Origin: G965212025 sp965215765
GTDB lineage: Bacteria > Pseudomonadota > Gammaproteobacteria > Poriferisulfidales > Oxydemutatoraceae
Assembly (NCBI GenBank): GCA_965215765.1
Contig: OZ244118.1
Coordinates: 496,001 to 560,000 of the forward strand
Direction of reading: 5' to 3'
Length of the DNA: 64,000 bases
The notes beneath the pieces are model-generated. The model had not been told where the DNA came from, did no database searches, and saw nothing but the letters and a program-made list of their open reading frames with translations. Within the stretch, counting starts at the first letter, position 1. Every line of letters starts with the position of its first letter. The position numbers were made by a program, and so were the translations under genes. Shown here piece after piece: positions 50,560 to 59,798 of this stretch.

Positions 50560-51589
50560 GGTTTCTTTCAAGCCACATAGCGTCTCCGAAACTGTAAAAA
50601 CGATAAAGGTTCCTGATGGCGTGTTCGTAAGCGGCGTGCATTCTCTGCAAGCCAGAAAACGCACACACCAGCACGAAAAGTGTGCTGAGTGGCAAATGAA
50701 AATTGGTGATGAGCGCATCCACGACTTTGAAAGCGTAACCGGGGCGTATAAAAAGGTTGGTTTCACCACTTTGCGGTATCAGCTCGCCGCTGTCATCGCA
50801 GGCAGCCTCCAGTGTGCGCAAGGCGGTGCTCCCGACCGCGATGACTTTCCCTCCTCGCGCCCGACATGCCGCGATTTCTGCGGCTGCTTGGGCATTCAGC
50901 GTGAAGCGCTCACTGTGCAAGTGGGCTTGTTCCAGGGTTTCGGTGCGCAAAGGCTGAAAAGTGCCTGCACCAATGTGTAAAGTAATGTTCGCCATGTGGA
51001 CACCGAGACCGGCAAGTTTGCGAAGCAGTGCCGTATCAAAATGCAGCCCGGCGGTCGGGGCTGCGACCGATCCGGGATTACGCGCATAAACAGTCTGGTA
51101 TCTTTCTCGATCCTGATGGTTCGCAGCGCGTCTGATATAGGGGGGGAGCGGGATTTCTCCGTGTTGGCACAAACAGGATTCCATGGTTTCTTCGGCGGTG
51201 GTTTCGATCACGTAGAATGCGTCTCTGGTTGCGGGTGCAACACGCAAATGGGTGCCGTTATTGAGTTGGAGGATGGTGTTTTCCTTTACCCGCTTGCTGG
51301 CGGAAAGAGAGCAACTCGCCTGACGGTCGTTTAGGATGCGTTCAATGAGAATTTCCACTTTTCCGCCGCTGCTTTTGTGGCCATGCAGACGCGCAGGGAT
51401 GACCTTGCTGTCATTAAATACGAGCAAATCGCCAGACGACAGCAGCTGCGCGAGTTGGTGAAAGCGAAGATCCTGGAAAGCGTTGGTTCCTTCTGGCACG
51501 TGCAACAGGCGAGCCGCGGTACGCTGCTCAGCAGGGTGGTACGCAATTCGCCCTTCAGGAAGCGTGTAGTGGAAAGTGCTGGTTTTCAT
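50543..51589 (-). CDS. queA: S-adenosylmethionine:tRNA ribosyltransferase-isomerase
   Basis: 348 residues from 51589 ('MKTSTFHYTLPEGRIAYHPA'). Conserved stretches are 'GDLLVFNDSKVIPARLHGHK', 'YQTVYARNPGSVAAPTAGLH', 'ITLHIGAGTFQPLR' and 'TNFHLPLSTLFVLVCAFSG'. It adds the ribosyl part of SAM to preQ1-tRNA to give epoxyqueuosine, the substrate of QueG (also in this window). It forms a queA-tgt operon on the minus strand. yajC-secDF, often next in order, is located elsewhere. Confidence 0.97.
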   Translation of the reverse strand: MKTSTFHYTLPEGRIAYHPAEQRTAARLLHVPEGTNAFQDLRFHQLAQLLSSGDLLVFNDSKVIPARLHGHKSSGGKVEILIERILNDRQASCSLSASKRVKENTILQLNNGTHLRVAPATRDAFYVIETTAEETMESCLCQHGEIPLPPYIRRAANHQDRERYQTVYARNPGSVAAPTAGLHFDTALLRKLAGLGVHMANITLHIGAGTFQPLRTETLEQAHLHSERFTLNAQAAAEIAACRARGGKVIAVGSTALRTLEAACDDSGELIPQSGETNLFIRPGYAFKVVDALITNFHLPLSTLFVLVCAFSGLQRMHAAYEHAIRNLYRFYSFGDAMWLERNHAISR

Positions 51590-51756
51590 CCCGCATCTAT
51601 ACTCTCGCAGTCTGACACAAGACAAAATGATGCATGCCGAAAGGCAGCGGTGGGCACAGCCTCGTCCGGGCGATATCGTTTCCTGCGGTCATTGTCGTGA
51701 TGTTGTGAGATGGTGCGGACTCTGTCTTCAGCCCAGTCGGCACCCGGAGATTATGC
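51590..51756. other. Divergent region between queA and the murJ repeat array
   Basis: No gene. A degenerate half-unit of the array begins near 51740 ('CAGCCCAGTCGGCACCCGGA'). Confidence 0.4.
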
Positions 51757-52784
51757 ATCCCCGGCTCCACCTTTCGGGGCAGCGCCGCACTTCTTTCGGG
51801 CATTGCTGTTCATGACACGCATGGTCTTCATAGTGCCGACAGCACGACAGGGCAAGGCAATTGTTCGTGCGTTATCTCCATAATGGGTTTGCGGTGACAC
51901 AGCTTCCACCAGTCAGTCCGATTGGCACCGGGGGTTTGCGAAAATCCGATCCCACCTTTTCGGCAGCGCCGCACTTCTTTCGGGCATTGCTGTTCATGAC
52001 ACGTATGGCCTTTATGATACCGACAGCACGACAGGGCAAGGCAATTGTTCGTGCGTTATTTCCATAATGGGTTTGCGGTGACACAGCTTCCACCAGTCAG
52101 CCCGATTGGCACCAGGGGTTTGCGAAAATCTGCTCCCACCTTTCGGGGCAGTGCCGCACTTCTTTCAGGCATTGTTGTTCATGACACGCATGGCCTTCAT
52201 GGCACCGACAGCATGACAGGGCAAGGCAATTGTTCGTGCGTTATTTCCATAATGAGTTTGCGGTGACACAGCTTCCACCAGTCAGTCCGATTGGCACCGG
52301 GGGTTTGCGAAAATCTGCTCCCACCTTTCGGGGCAGCACCGCACTTCTTTCGGACACTGTTGTTCATGACACGCATGGCCTTCATGGCACCGACAGCACG
52401 ACAGGACAAGGCAATTGTTCGTGCGTTATTTCCATAATGGGTTTGTGGTGACACAGCTTCCACCAGTCAGCCCGATTGGCACCGGGGGGTTGCGAAAATC
52501 CGGCTCCACCTTTCGGGGCAGTGCCGCACTTCTTTCGGGTATTGTTGTCCATGACACGCATGGTCTTCATGGCACCGACAGCACGACAGGGCAAGGCAAT
52601 TGTTCGTGCGTTATTTCCATAATGGGTTTGCGGTGACACAGCTTCCACCGATCAGTCCGATTGGCACCGGGGGTTTGCAAAAATCTGCTCCCACCTTTCG
52701 GGGCAACGCCGCACTTCTTTCGGACATTGCTGTTCATGACACGCATGGACTTCATGGCACCGACAGCACGACAGGGCAAGGCAA
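51757..52784 (+). repeat. Five and a half tandem 185-bp copies of the murJ 5' region
   Basis: The anchor 'CAATTGTTCGTGCGTTAT' or a one-base variant occurs at about 51858, 52042, 52227, 52412, 52597 and 52782; the last leads into murJ. Units are 184-185 bp, not a multiple of three. Each holds the murJ upstream region, its TTG start and first eight codons (MRKSxxTF), then about 100 bases of unrelated sequence containing 'CATGACACGCATGG'. From each TTG an ORF of about 48 codons runs to a TGA just inside the next unit. Confidence 0.92.
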
Positions 52785-52859
52785 TTGTTCGTGCGTTATT
52801 TCCATAATGGGTTTGCGGTGACACAGCTTCCGCCAGTCAGCCCGATTGGCACCGGGGGA

Positions 52860-54437
52860 TTGCGAAAATCCGGCTCCACCTTTTCGGCAGTTATCAGCTT
52901 TTTTTGGACATTTTGTTCCAGAATACTCGGTTATTTGCGCGATATTGCAATTTTTTTGACTTTTGGGGCAAGCGGGCTCACGGACGTTTTTCTGGTTGCT
53001 TTTCGTTTGCCAAACTTTTTTCGGCGCCTGTTCGCCGAGGGTGCTTTTACCCAGGCCTTTGTTCCCGTGCTGACTTCCATGTTGCACAAGTCTCCTGTCG
53101 GAGAAGTCCGAAACTTCGTCAGTCGAACTTCCGGGTCGCTCGCGATCGTCTTGTTCGGGGTCACCGCGACGGGGATGTTGTTCGCTCCCGTGATGATTTA
53201 CCTGTTTGCTCCAGGTTTGTCCGAGCAAGCCGGGCAACTGGAATTGGCTTCGGAAATGCTCCGCATTACTTTCCCGTACCTTATTTTTATTTCGTTGGCG
53301 GCCATGGCCACAGGGGTTCTCAACTGCTTCGGGTCTTTTGGCGTACCGGCCTTTACCCCGGTACTGCTCAACTTGTCGCTGATCGGTGCCGCTTTGTGGC
53401 TGGCTCCGCAGATGGAGGAACCGATCACCGCTTTGGCGTGGGGTGTTTTGGCGGGCGGCGCAGCCCAGTTGCTGGTGCAGCTGCCCTTTCTTGCCAGCCG
53501 GCGGATGCTGCTCCTGCCACGCATCGGCTTTTCCAACCCGAATGTGCGCAGCGTCTTGCGGCTGATGTCGCCAGCGATACTGGGTTCCTCTGTCGTGCAA
53601 ATCAACCTGCTGATTGACACTTTCATCGCTTCGTGGTTGGTCAGCGGCAGCATAAGCTGGCTGTATTTGTCGGATCGTTTTGTTGAGTTGCCGGTTGGCT
53701 TGTTCGGCGTGACTTTGGCCGTGATTTTGTTGCCACGCATGGCTCTCAGCCATGCCGAGAAATCCACGGAAAGATTCAACGCGCTGGTAAATTGGGGCGG
53801 GGCGATCGTTCTTCTGACTGCCCTGCCAAGTCTGGTGGGGCTCATGCTGTTATCGGGCCCGATTCTAAGCACCTTGGTTCAGTACGGGGAGTTCACTGTG
53901 CACGACGTTCGTATGACCGAGTTGAGTCTTGTGGCTTATGCCAGCGGAATTCCGGCTTTTATCTCGGTGAAGGTGCTCAACGCCGCGTTTTTCGCGCGTC
54001 ATGAAATGCGCTTGCCCGTCAAAATTGCAATCTGGTGTGTGTTGGCAAACCTGGTTTTTAATATCAGCTTTGTGCTCCTTTGGCAGTACTTCAATGTTGT
54101 CGGTGCGCACGCCGGCCTGGCGCTGGCGACGAGTCTGTCTTCCTGGCTGAATGTTGCTTTGCTGTTTGGTGCCTTGCGGAGTCGGAAGCTGCAGATTGAT
54201 CCCTTTCTTAAAACGCTGTTGCTGCGTGTGCTTCTTGCTTCCCTGGTGATGCTCGCGCTGCTCGTGGCGTTTGCCCCGAATGCCGGAGCGTGGGAATCCT
54301 GGTCTGCGGCACAGCGAATTCTGGTTTTGTCTGAATTGGTGCTGGGTGGAGCGGGTGCGTATGTTATCGTTTTGTATGTCTCCGGATTTCGCTGGAGCGG
54401 CGTGAAAGCGTTGGAAAAGGCAGGTTCCGAGCACTGA
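52860..54437 (+). CDS. murJ: Lipid II flippase MurJ (MviN)
   Basis: 525 residues from TTG 52860, preceded by CCGGGGG. This start places 'FCSRILGYLRDIAIFLTFGA' about where other MurJ proteins have it. Further motifs are 'TDVFLVAFRLPNFFRRLFAE' and 'GAFTQAFVPVL', with about 14 helices in total. MurJ moves lipid II across the inner membrane for peptidoglycan synthesis. The frame is open 25 codons further upstream into repeat sequence (TTG 52785, GTG 52791), so a longer form is possible. rpsT, a common neighbour, is absent; the ATP synthase operon follows. Confidence 0.93.
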   Translation: MRKSGSTFSAVISFFWTFCSRILGYLRDIAIFLTFGASGLTDVFLVAFRLPNFFRRLFAEGAFTQAFVPVLTSMLHKSPVGEVRNFVSRTSGSLAIVLFGVTATGMLFAPVMIYLFAPGLSEQAGQLELASEMLRITFPYLIFISLAAMATGVLNCFGSFGVPAFTPVLLNLSLIGAALWLAPQMEEPITALAWGVLAGGAAQLLVQLPFLASRRMLLLPRIGFSNPNVRSVLRLMSPAILGSSVVQINLLIDTFIASWLVSGSISWLYLSDRFVELPVGLFGVTLAVILLPRMALSHAEKSTERFNALVNWGGAIVLLTALPSLVGLMLLSGPILSTLVQYGEFTVHDVRMTELSLVAYASGIPAFISVKVLNAAFFARHEMRLPVKIAIWCVLANLVFNISFVLLWQYFNVVGAHAGLALATSLSSWLNVALLFGALRSRKLQIDPFLKTLLLRVLLASLVMLALLVAFAPNAGAWESWSAAQRILVLSELVLGGAGAYVIVLYVSGFRWSGVKALEKAGSEH

Positions 54438-54443
54438 TTGACC

Positions 54444-54665
54444 ATGGATGATCACGATACAGAAAAGCTTGGTGCGCCACCCTCGCGTGGAAAAAGCTTG
54501 GTTTTGCTGGGGACTGGCACGATGCTCGCTTCTATGGTCATTGTCGGCTTTTTTCTTGGCTTTTTACTCGACGATTGGCTTGATACAAAGCCTTTTTTCA
54601 TGCTAGGCTTAGCGTTGCTGGGCTTGGTTGGTAGCCTCCTCAGGCTTCATAAGTTACTGGTTTGA
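54444..54665 (+). CDS. atpZ: AtpZ-like small membrane protein of the ATP synthase operon
   Basis: 73 residues with two helices ('VLLGTGTMLASMVIVGFFLG', 'FFMLGLALLGLVGSLLRL') and the short motif 'LLDDWLDTKP' between them. It matches AtpZ/AtpQ-type small F0 accessory proteins. It begins seven bases after murJ ends. The stop overlaps the TTG start of atpI. Confidence 0.75.
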   Translation: MDDHDTEKLGAPPSRGKSLVLLGTGTMLASMVIVGFFLGFLLDDWLDTKPFFMLGLALLGLVGSLLRLHKLLV

Positions 54666-55051
54666 TTTGGCTTCCCAGGCAGGAAGCGGTGCTCTGGTGC
54701 CGGGTTTTTCTGCGCCAGGCGGTGTTTTTTGTCTTGTCGCTTGTCGGTGCCTATATCGTGTTCGGGTCTGCGTCCGTGGCCGCTGCCGCATACGGTGGCG
54801 GTGCAGCGCTTTTGCTGGCTTTGTTGCTGGCATATCAGGTTCTGCGACTGAACAGCAGGTTGGCGGTTTCCGCTTTCCTCCCGGTAGGCGTGGCGTTGCT
54901 GGTGGCAGGCTTCGCGATGCGGCTAGTGCTGGTGGTTTTGCTCCTTGGCTTTGGTTTGGGTTATTTGGAGCTTCAACCCTTGCCCTTGCTTATTGCTTTT
55001 GGCCTCGTGTATCTGGGCTATTTTGTCAAACCCTACAAACGGTCAGGATAG
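54662..55051 (+). CDS. atpI: ATP synthase subunit I
   Basis: 129 residues from a TTG that overlaps the atpZ stop. Four helices and a basic end ('VYLGYFVKPYKRSG'), as in AtpI proteins, which help assemble the c-ring. Sequence conservation in this family is low; position before atpB is the main support. Confidence 0.8.
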   Translation: MIWLPRQEAVLWCRVFLRQAVFFVLSLVGAYIVFGSASVAAAAYGGGAALLLALLLAYQVLRLNSRLAVSAFLPVGVALLVAGFAMRLVLVVLLLGFGLGYLELQPLPLLIAFGLVYLGYFVKPYKRSG

Positions 55052-55083
55052 TGTCCAATCATAATTGACATGGCGGAAGTGTG

Positions 55084-55884
55084 ATGGGGACAGTCGAATA
55101 TATTCAGCATCACTTGAAGAACCTTTGTGTGGGTGCTTGCAATGGTGAAGGGTTCTGGGCAATCAATCTTGACACGGTTTTTTTCAGCTATCTGCTGGCC
55201 GGGCTCATTGTGTTTGTGGCGTGGCGGTTCCAACGCGCGATTACTGCCGACGTCCCGAGTAAATCTGTTGCCGCTTTGGAAATTCTGATCGAATTTGTTG
55301 ACAAGCAGGTTTCGGATATTTTCAAGAAACCACCCCCCATTATTGCCCCGATGGCACTGACGATTTTCCTTTGGGTTTTACTCATGAACCTGATGGATCT
55401 GGTCCCGGTGGACTTGTTGCCATTTCTGGCTGAGCAGGTCGGCATTCCCCATTTGAAAGTGGTTCCCACCACGGATTTGAGCACGACTTTTGGCCTTTCA
55501 TTAAGCGTTTTTATCTTGATTGTCTTTTACAATCTGAAGTACAAAGGGCCGCTTGGGTATGTAAAAATGTTCTTGACGCACCCTTTTGGCAAGTTCATGG
55601 CACCTCTTAATATTGTCATGACCTTGATAGAAGAACTGGCGAAGCCTCTCAGCCTGGCTTTGCGTTTGTTCGGAAACCTGTTTGCAGGTGAGATGGTGTT
55701 CCTGCTGATAGCTTTGATCGGCGGCACGCTGGCTGTTGGTACAGCAGCGCTTTTCTGGTGGCCTTTGCAGGTGAGTCTGGATTTGGCGTGGCTGATTTTT
55801 CATTTGCTTGTGGTAACCCTGCAGGCTTTTATTTTTATGGTTCTGACGATTGTGTATTTGAGCATGGCTCATGAAAAGCACTGA
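55084..55884 (+). CDS. atpB: ATP synthase F0 subunit a
   Basis: 266 residues from ATG 55084 (a GTG directly upstream is also possible). It contains the essential Arg helix 'ELAKPLSLALRLFGNLFAGE' and the last helices 'LLVVTLQAFIFMVLTIVYLS'. Subunit a forms the proton half-channels facing the c-ring. Confidence 0.96.
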   Translation: MGTVEYIQHHLKNLCVGACNGEGFWAINLDTVFFSYLLAGLIVFVAWRFQRAITADVPSKSVAALEILIEFVDKQVSDIFKKPPPIIAPMALTIFLWVLLMNLMDLVPVDLLPFLAEQVGIPHLKVVPTTDLSTTFGLSLSVFILIVFYNLKYKGPLGYVKMFLTHPFGKFMAPLNIVMTLIEELAKPLSLALRLFGNLFAGEMVFLLIALIGGTLAVGTAALFWWPLQVSLDLAWLIFHLLVVTLQAFIFMVLTIVYLSMAHEKH

Positions 55885-55920
55885 TTTCGAAACCTGATTG
55901 CTTTATATGGAGTACAAAAA

Positions 55921-56205
55921 ATGACCCCGGATATGGTTGCAAATCTTTATGCCTACACCTCGGTCGGTGTCGGTGTGATCCTGGCCGCTGCTGGCATGGG
56001 TTCGGCAATAGGGTGGGGGTTGATATGTGCGAAAGCTCTGGAGGGAATCGCGCGCCAACCTGAACTGCGCCCGCAGTTGATGACCAATATGTTTATTTTT
56101 GCCGGATTGATGGAATCGTTCCCGTTCATCATCCTGGCTTTTGCGATGTGGTTCCTGTTCGCAAATCCGTTCGTCGGAGCATTGCAAGCAGCCTTGGGTT
56201 CCTGA
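55921..56205 (+). CDS. atpE: ATP synthase F0 subunit c
   Basis: 94 residues in two helices joined by the 'RQPE' loop (~45-48). The ion-carrying carboxylate is Glu65 in 'GLMESFPFIILAF'. Helix 1 has the Gly/Ala pattern 'ILAAAGMGSAIGWG' without the Gln typical of sodium-binding c-rings, so protons are the likely coupling ion. Ring subunits turn to drive F1. Confidence 0.96.
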   Translation: MTPDMVANLYAYTSVGVGVILAAAGMGSAIGWGLICAKALEGIARQPELRPQLMTNMFIFAGLMESFPFIILAFAMWFLFANPFVGALQAALGS

Positions 56206-56235
56206 CGATTTTCTGAGCGAGGGGGTACAGCGGCA

Positions 56236-56706
56236 ATGAACATTACGGCGACACTGTTTGCGCAGATTGCAGCTTTTTTGATTCTCATCTGGTTGGTGAA
56301 CAAGCTGTTGTCCAAGCCTTTGGGAGAAGTCTTGGAAAAGCGCCGGAAGCAGATCAGCGATGGTCTGGCTGCGGCGAAGAAGGGGAAGCAAATGCTGTCC
56401 GAAGCCGAAGTACAAGGGCAGGATATTGCGCGTCAGGCGCATGTCAAAGGTGATCAGATCATTGCCAATGCTCACGAGCGGGCAACCGTGATCGTTGATG
56501 AGGCGCGAACTGTCGCTGGTGAAGAAGCCGCGCGGATCAAGGCGACTGCACAGGAAGAAATAGATCGGCAGCAAGCGGCGGTACGCGAAAAGCTGCGCCT
56601 GCAGGTGGCGGAGCTGGCAGTGGCGGGAGCGGAAAAGATCCTGCGTCGCGAAGTGGATATGAGAGACCACAAAGACGCGCTGAAAGTGCTTCAGGAGCAG
56701 GTTTAA
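56236..56706 (+). CDS. atpF: ATP synthase F0 subunit b
   Basis: 156 residues: one N-terminal helix ('ATLFAQIAAFLILIWLVNKL') followed by a long charged alpha-helix with the 'GLAAAKKGKQMLSEAE' register. Two copies form the peripheral stalk. atpH starts directly after the stop. Confidence 0.96.
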   Translation: MNITATLFAQIAAFLILIWLVNKLLSKPLGEVLEKRRKQISDGLAAAKKGKQMLSEAEVQGQDIARQAHVKGDQIIANAHERATVIVDEARTVAGEEAARIKATAQEEIDRQQAAVREKLRLQVAELAVAGAEKILRREVDMRDHKDALKVLQEQV

Positions 56707-57246
56707 TTGGCGATTGACCCCGGTACCGCAGCGCGACCTTACGCAAAGGCGGCTTACGAATATGCCGCCGAGCAAAAGACCGTGGAAGATTGGTCGCGCA
56801 AGCTCGCAGCACTGCTTGATTTGCTTTCGGATCCGCAGGTGGAACGTTTGTCCCGGGATGTCCGGTGTCCGACTGCGGGACTTGCGGAGTTTGTGATTGC
56901 TGCCTCGGGCTTGTCACCAAACGATGCTTTTTCCAACTTTGTACGAGTGCTGGCGGATAACCGCCGTTTGTCGCTGGTGCGGCTTATCGGGATCTTGTTT
57001 GAAGCACGTCTGACGCATGCTACGGGGAAAGTCAAAGTGCAGGTGGTGAGCGCTGGCAAATTCGATTATCAGCAACAGGATGCTTTCACCGTGGCGTTGA
57101 AAAAGCGGCTCGGGAAGGAGGTGGTGTTGGACTGCACGATAGATGAAGCCTTGTTGGGTGGTGGCGTCGTGAAAATTGGCGACACTGTCCTGGATGGTTC
57201 ATTGCAGACACGCCTGGACAATCTGCGTTCGGCGATGATTTCCTGA
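56707..57246 (+). CDS. atpH: ATP synthase F1 subunit delta
   Basis: 179 residues from a TTG right after the atpF stop. It has 'ARPYAKAAYEYAAEQKTVED' at the start and 'EVVLDCTIDEALLGGGVVKI' plus 'DGSLQTRLDNLRSAMIS' at the end, the usual delta ends. It links the peripheral stalk to F1. Confidence 0.95.
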   Translation: MAIDPGTAARPYAKAAYEYAAEQKTVEDWSRKLAALLDLLSDPQVERLSRDVRCPTAGLAEFVIAASGLSPNDAFSNFVRVLADNRRLSLVRLIGILFEARLTHATGKVKVQVVSAGKFDYQQQDAFTVALKKRLGKEVVLDCTIDEALLGGGVVKIGDTVLDGSLQTRLDNLRSAMIS

Positions 57247-57306
57247 TGCCTTTTTTCAGGCTACACCAGGGTTACAGATTTCTTACACACAGGGTGAAAA
57301 CATAAT

Positions 57307-58848
57307 ATGCAACTAAATGCGACTGAAATCAGCGAGCTGATCAAAGAGAAAATTCGCGGCTTTGACGCGACCCCGCAGGCGCGTACTGAAGGGGAAATCA
57401 TTGCACTGACAGACGGAATTGTTCGTATTCACGGCCTGCAGGACGTGATGTACGGTGAGATGATTGAGTTCAAAGGCGGCCTTTTTGGCATGGCACTGAA
57501 TCTGGAAAGAGATTCGGTTGGAGGAGTCGTGCTCGGCGATTACACCTCACTGTCTGAAGGTGACAAATGCTTTTGTACCGGAAACATTCTCCAGGTTCCG
57601 GTCGGCCCGGAACTGGAAGGACGGGTCATCAACGCCTTGGGAGCGCCCATAGACGGGAAAGGTGACCTGAACGCCAAAGAAAGCGAGCCGCTGGAAAAAG
57701 TTGCCCCTGGTGTCATTACCCGCCGCTCAGTCAACCAGCCGGTGCAGACCGGCCTGAAGTGCGTGGACTCCATGGTGCCGATTGGCAGAGGGCAAAGGGA
57801 GCTGATTATTGGTGACCGCCAGGTCGGAAAAACCTCACTGGCGGTTGATACGATCATCAACCAGAAAGGCGGCGACCTGAAATGTATTTATGTTGCGGTG
57901 GGGCAGAAACAGTCGTCCATTGCGGCCGTGGTCAGAAAGCTCGAAGACCACGGAGCCATGGAGCACACCATAGTCGTGGCGGCGAGCGCTTCAGAACCGG
58001 CTCCCATGCAGTTCATTGCTCCTTTCGCCGGCTGCACCATGGGCGAGTACTACCGGGACAACGGCCAGGATGCCCTGATTATTTACGATGACCTGACCAA
58101 GCAGGCGTGGGCGTACCGCCAGATTTCTTTGCTTTTGCGCCGCCCTCCGGGTCGGGAAGCATACCCTGGAGACATATTTTATTTGCATTCCCGGCTCCTG
58201 GAACGTGCGGCACGGGTCAACGAGAAATACGTCGAAGAATATACCAAAGGCCGCGTCAAAGGACGAACCGGCTCTCTGACCGCATTGCCGATTATTGAAA
58301 CACAGTCCGGAGACGTCTCGGCCTTTGTTCCCACCAACGTCATTTCCATTACAGACGGGCAAATCTTTCTTGAAACCGATCTGTTCAATTCAGGATTACG
58401 CCCTGCGCTTGACGCCGGGCTGTCGGTGTCACGGGTAGGCGGAGCGGCGCAAAGAAAAATCATCAAAAAGGTAGGCGGCGGTATTCGTTTGGCACTTGCC
58501 CAGTATCGCGAGTTGGCCGCTTTCTCGCAGTTCGCTTCTGATCTTGACGAGCAAACACGCAAGCAGCTGGAACGTGGGGAACGCATCATGGAATTGATGA
58601 AACAGAAACAGTACATGCCGCTCAGCGTTGCGGACATTGCGATATCCCTGTTCGCGGCAGACGCCGGATACCTCGATGATTTGGCTGTAGAGAAAGTGAC
58701 CGCTTTCGAGGCTGACCTGCATGCCTACATGAAGAAAAACTACGCGGAGCTGATGGCGGAAATTAATGAGAGCGGCGACTATAACGACGAGATCAAAGCG
58801 CAATTCATAAAGGCTCTGGATCAGTTCAAGTCAGAAATGTCCTTGTGA
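57307..58848 (+). CDS. atpA: ATP synthase F1 subunit alpha
   Basis: 513 residues, the normal length. Non-catalytic nucleotide site 'GDRQVGKTSLAVDTIINQKG', then 'DDLTKQAWAYRQISLLLRRP' and 'FETDLFNSGLRPALDAGLSV'-type region near 375-395 (here 'ETDLFNSGLRPALDAGLSVS'). It alternates with beta in the catalytic hexamer. Confidence 0.98.
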   Translation: MQLNATEISELIKEKIRGFDATPQARTEGEIIALTDGIVRIHGLQDVMYGEMIEFKGGLFGMALNLERDSVGGVVLGDYTSLSEGDKCFCTGNILQVPVGPELEGRVINALGAPIDGKGDLNAKESEPLEKVAPGVITRRSVNQPVQTGLKCVDSMVPIGRGQRELIIGDRQVGKTSLAVDTIINQKGGDLKCIYVAVGQKQSSIAAVVRKLEDHGAMEHTIVVAASASEPAPMQFIAPFAGCTMGEYYRDNGQDALIIYDDLTKQAWAYRQISLLLRRPPGREAYPGDIFYLHSRLLERAARVNEKYVEEYTKGRVKGRTGSLTALPIIETQSGDVSAFVPTNVISITDGQIFLETDLFNSGLRPALDAGLSVSRVGGAAQRKIIKKVGGGIRLALAQYRELAAFSQFASDLDEQTRKQLERGERIMELMKQKQYMPLSVADIAISLFAADAGYLDDLAVEKVTAFEADLHAYMKKNYAELMAEINESGDYNDEIKAQFIKALDQFKSEMSL

Positions 58849-58883
58849 GCGGTGCTGGCTGCAACAGATAAAGAAGGCTGCTG

Positions 58884-59753
58884 ATGGCGAACGAAAAAGA
58901 AATCCGTTTGAAAATCGCCAGTGTTCAGAACACGGGCAAAATCACCAAAGCCATGGAAATGGTGGCGGCAAGTAAAATGCGCCGTGCGCAAGATCAGATG
59001 TATGCCGCGCGCCCTTACTCGGAAAAATTAAGCGAAGTCGTGCAACACCTGGCGACTTCCTCGCTCAAGTATCGGCACCCTTGGCTGCTTGAGAGGGAGA
59101 AGGTTCGGAATGTCGGTTTTATCATCGTTTCCACTGACCGTGGCTTGTGCGGTGGTCTGAACACCAACGTATTCAAGCTCGCGAGCAAAGAGATTTCCCG
59201 GTGGTCCGTGCAGAAGGTCGATGCCAAGTTGTGCGTGTTTGGTAAAAAGGGCATCAGCTTTTTCAAACGGCTTTTCTCAATGGTGGCGACTGCCCGAAAT
59301 TTGGGTGACCGACCCGCCATGAAAGACCTGATCGGCCCCATTCGCGTCATGCTGGATGCCTTCAACAGTCAAGAGACAGATCGCCTGTTCCTTGTCGAGA
59401 ACGGTTTCGTGAACACCATGAGTCAGACCCCCAGAATCAGGCAGCTGTTGCCGATTCCCCAGCCTGTTCGTTCAGAGGCTGAGGAATCAGGCAAAAGCTG
59501 GGATTACATTTATGAGCCGGACAACAAGGGTCTGCCCGACATCGTGTTGGGGCGTTATGTAGAGGCATTGGTCTATCAGGCTGTTGTTGAGAACGTGGCA
59601 TGTGAAATGGCAGCCAGGATGGTCGCCATGAAAAGTGCTTCGGACAATGCCAGCGAGATGGTGGACGAATTGCGTCTTGCGTATAACAAAGCGCGGCAGA
59701 TGTCTATTACTCAAGAGATTTCGGAGATCGTTGGCGGTGCTGCGGCGGTTTGA
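58884..59753 (+). CDS. atpG: ATP synthase F1 subunit gamma
   Basis: 289 residues. N-terminal 'IRLKIASVQNTGKITKAMEM' and 'VAASKMRRAQ', middle 'IIVSTDRGLCGGLNTN', C-terminal 'LAYNKARQMSITQEISEIVG', the standard gamma helices forming the central shaft. A plain spacing of ~35 bases separates it from atpA and ~45 from atpD. Confidence 0.97.
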   Translation: MANEKEIRLKIASVQNTGKITKAMEMVAASKMRRAQDQMYAARPYSEKLSEVVQHLATSSLKYRHPWLLEREKVRNVGFIIVSTDRGLCGGLNTNVFKLASKEISRWSVQKVDAKLCVFGKKGISFFKRLFSMVATARNLGDRPAMKDLIGPIRVMLDAFNSQETDRLFLVENGFVNTMSQTPRIRQLLPIPQPVRSEAEESGKSWDYIYEPDNKGLPDIVLGRYVEALVYQAVVENVACEMAARMVAMKSASDNASEMVDELRLAYNKARQMSITQEISEIVGGAAAV

Positions 59754-59798
59754 ATATAGCGGGGAACCGCAAAGCCACTTTATGGGAGAAATGAAAAC

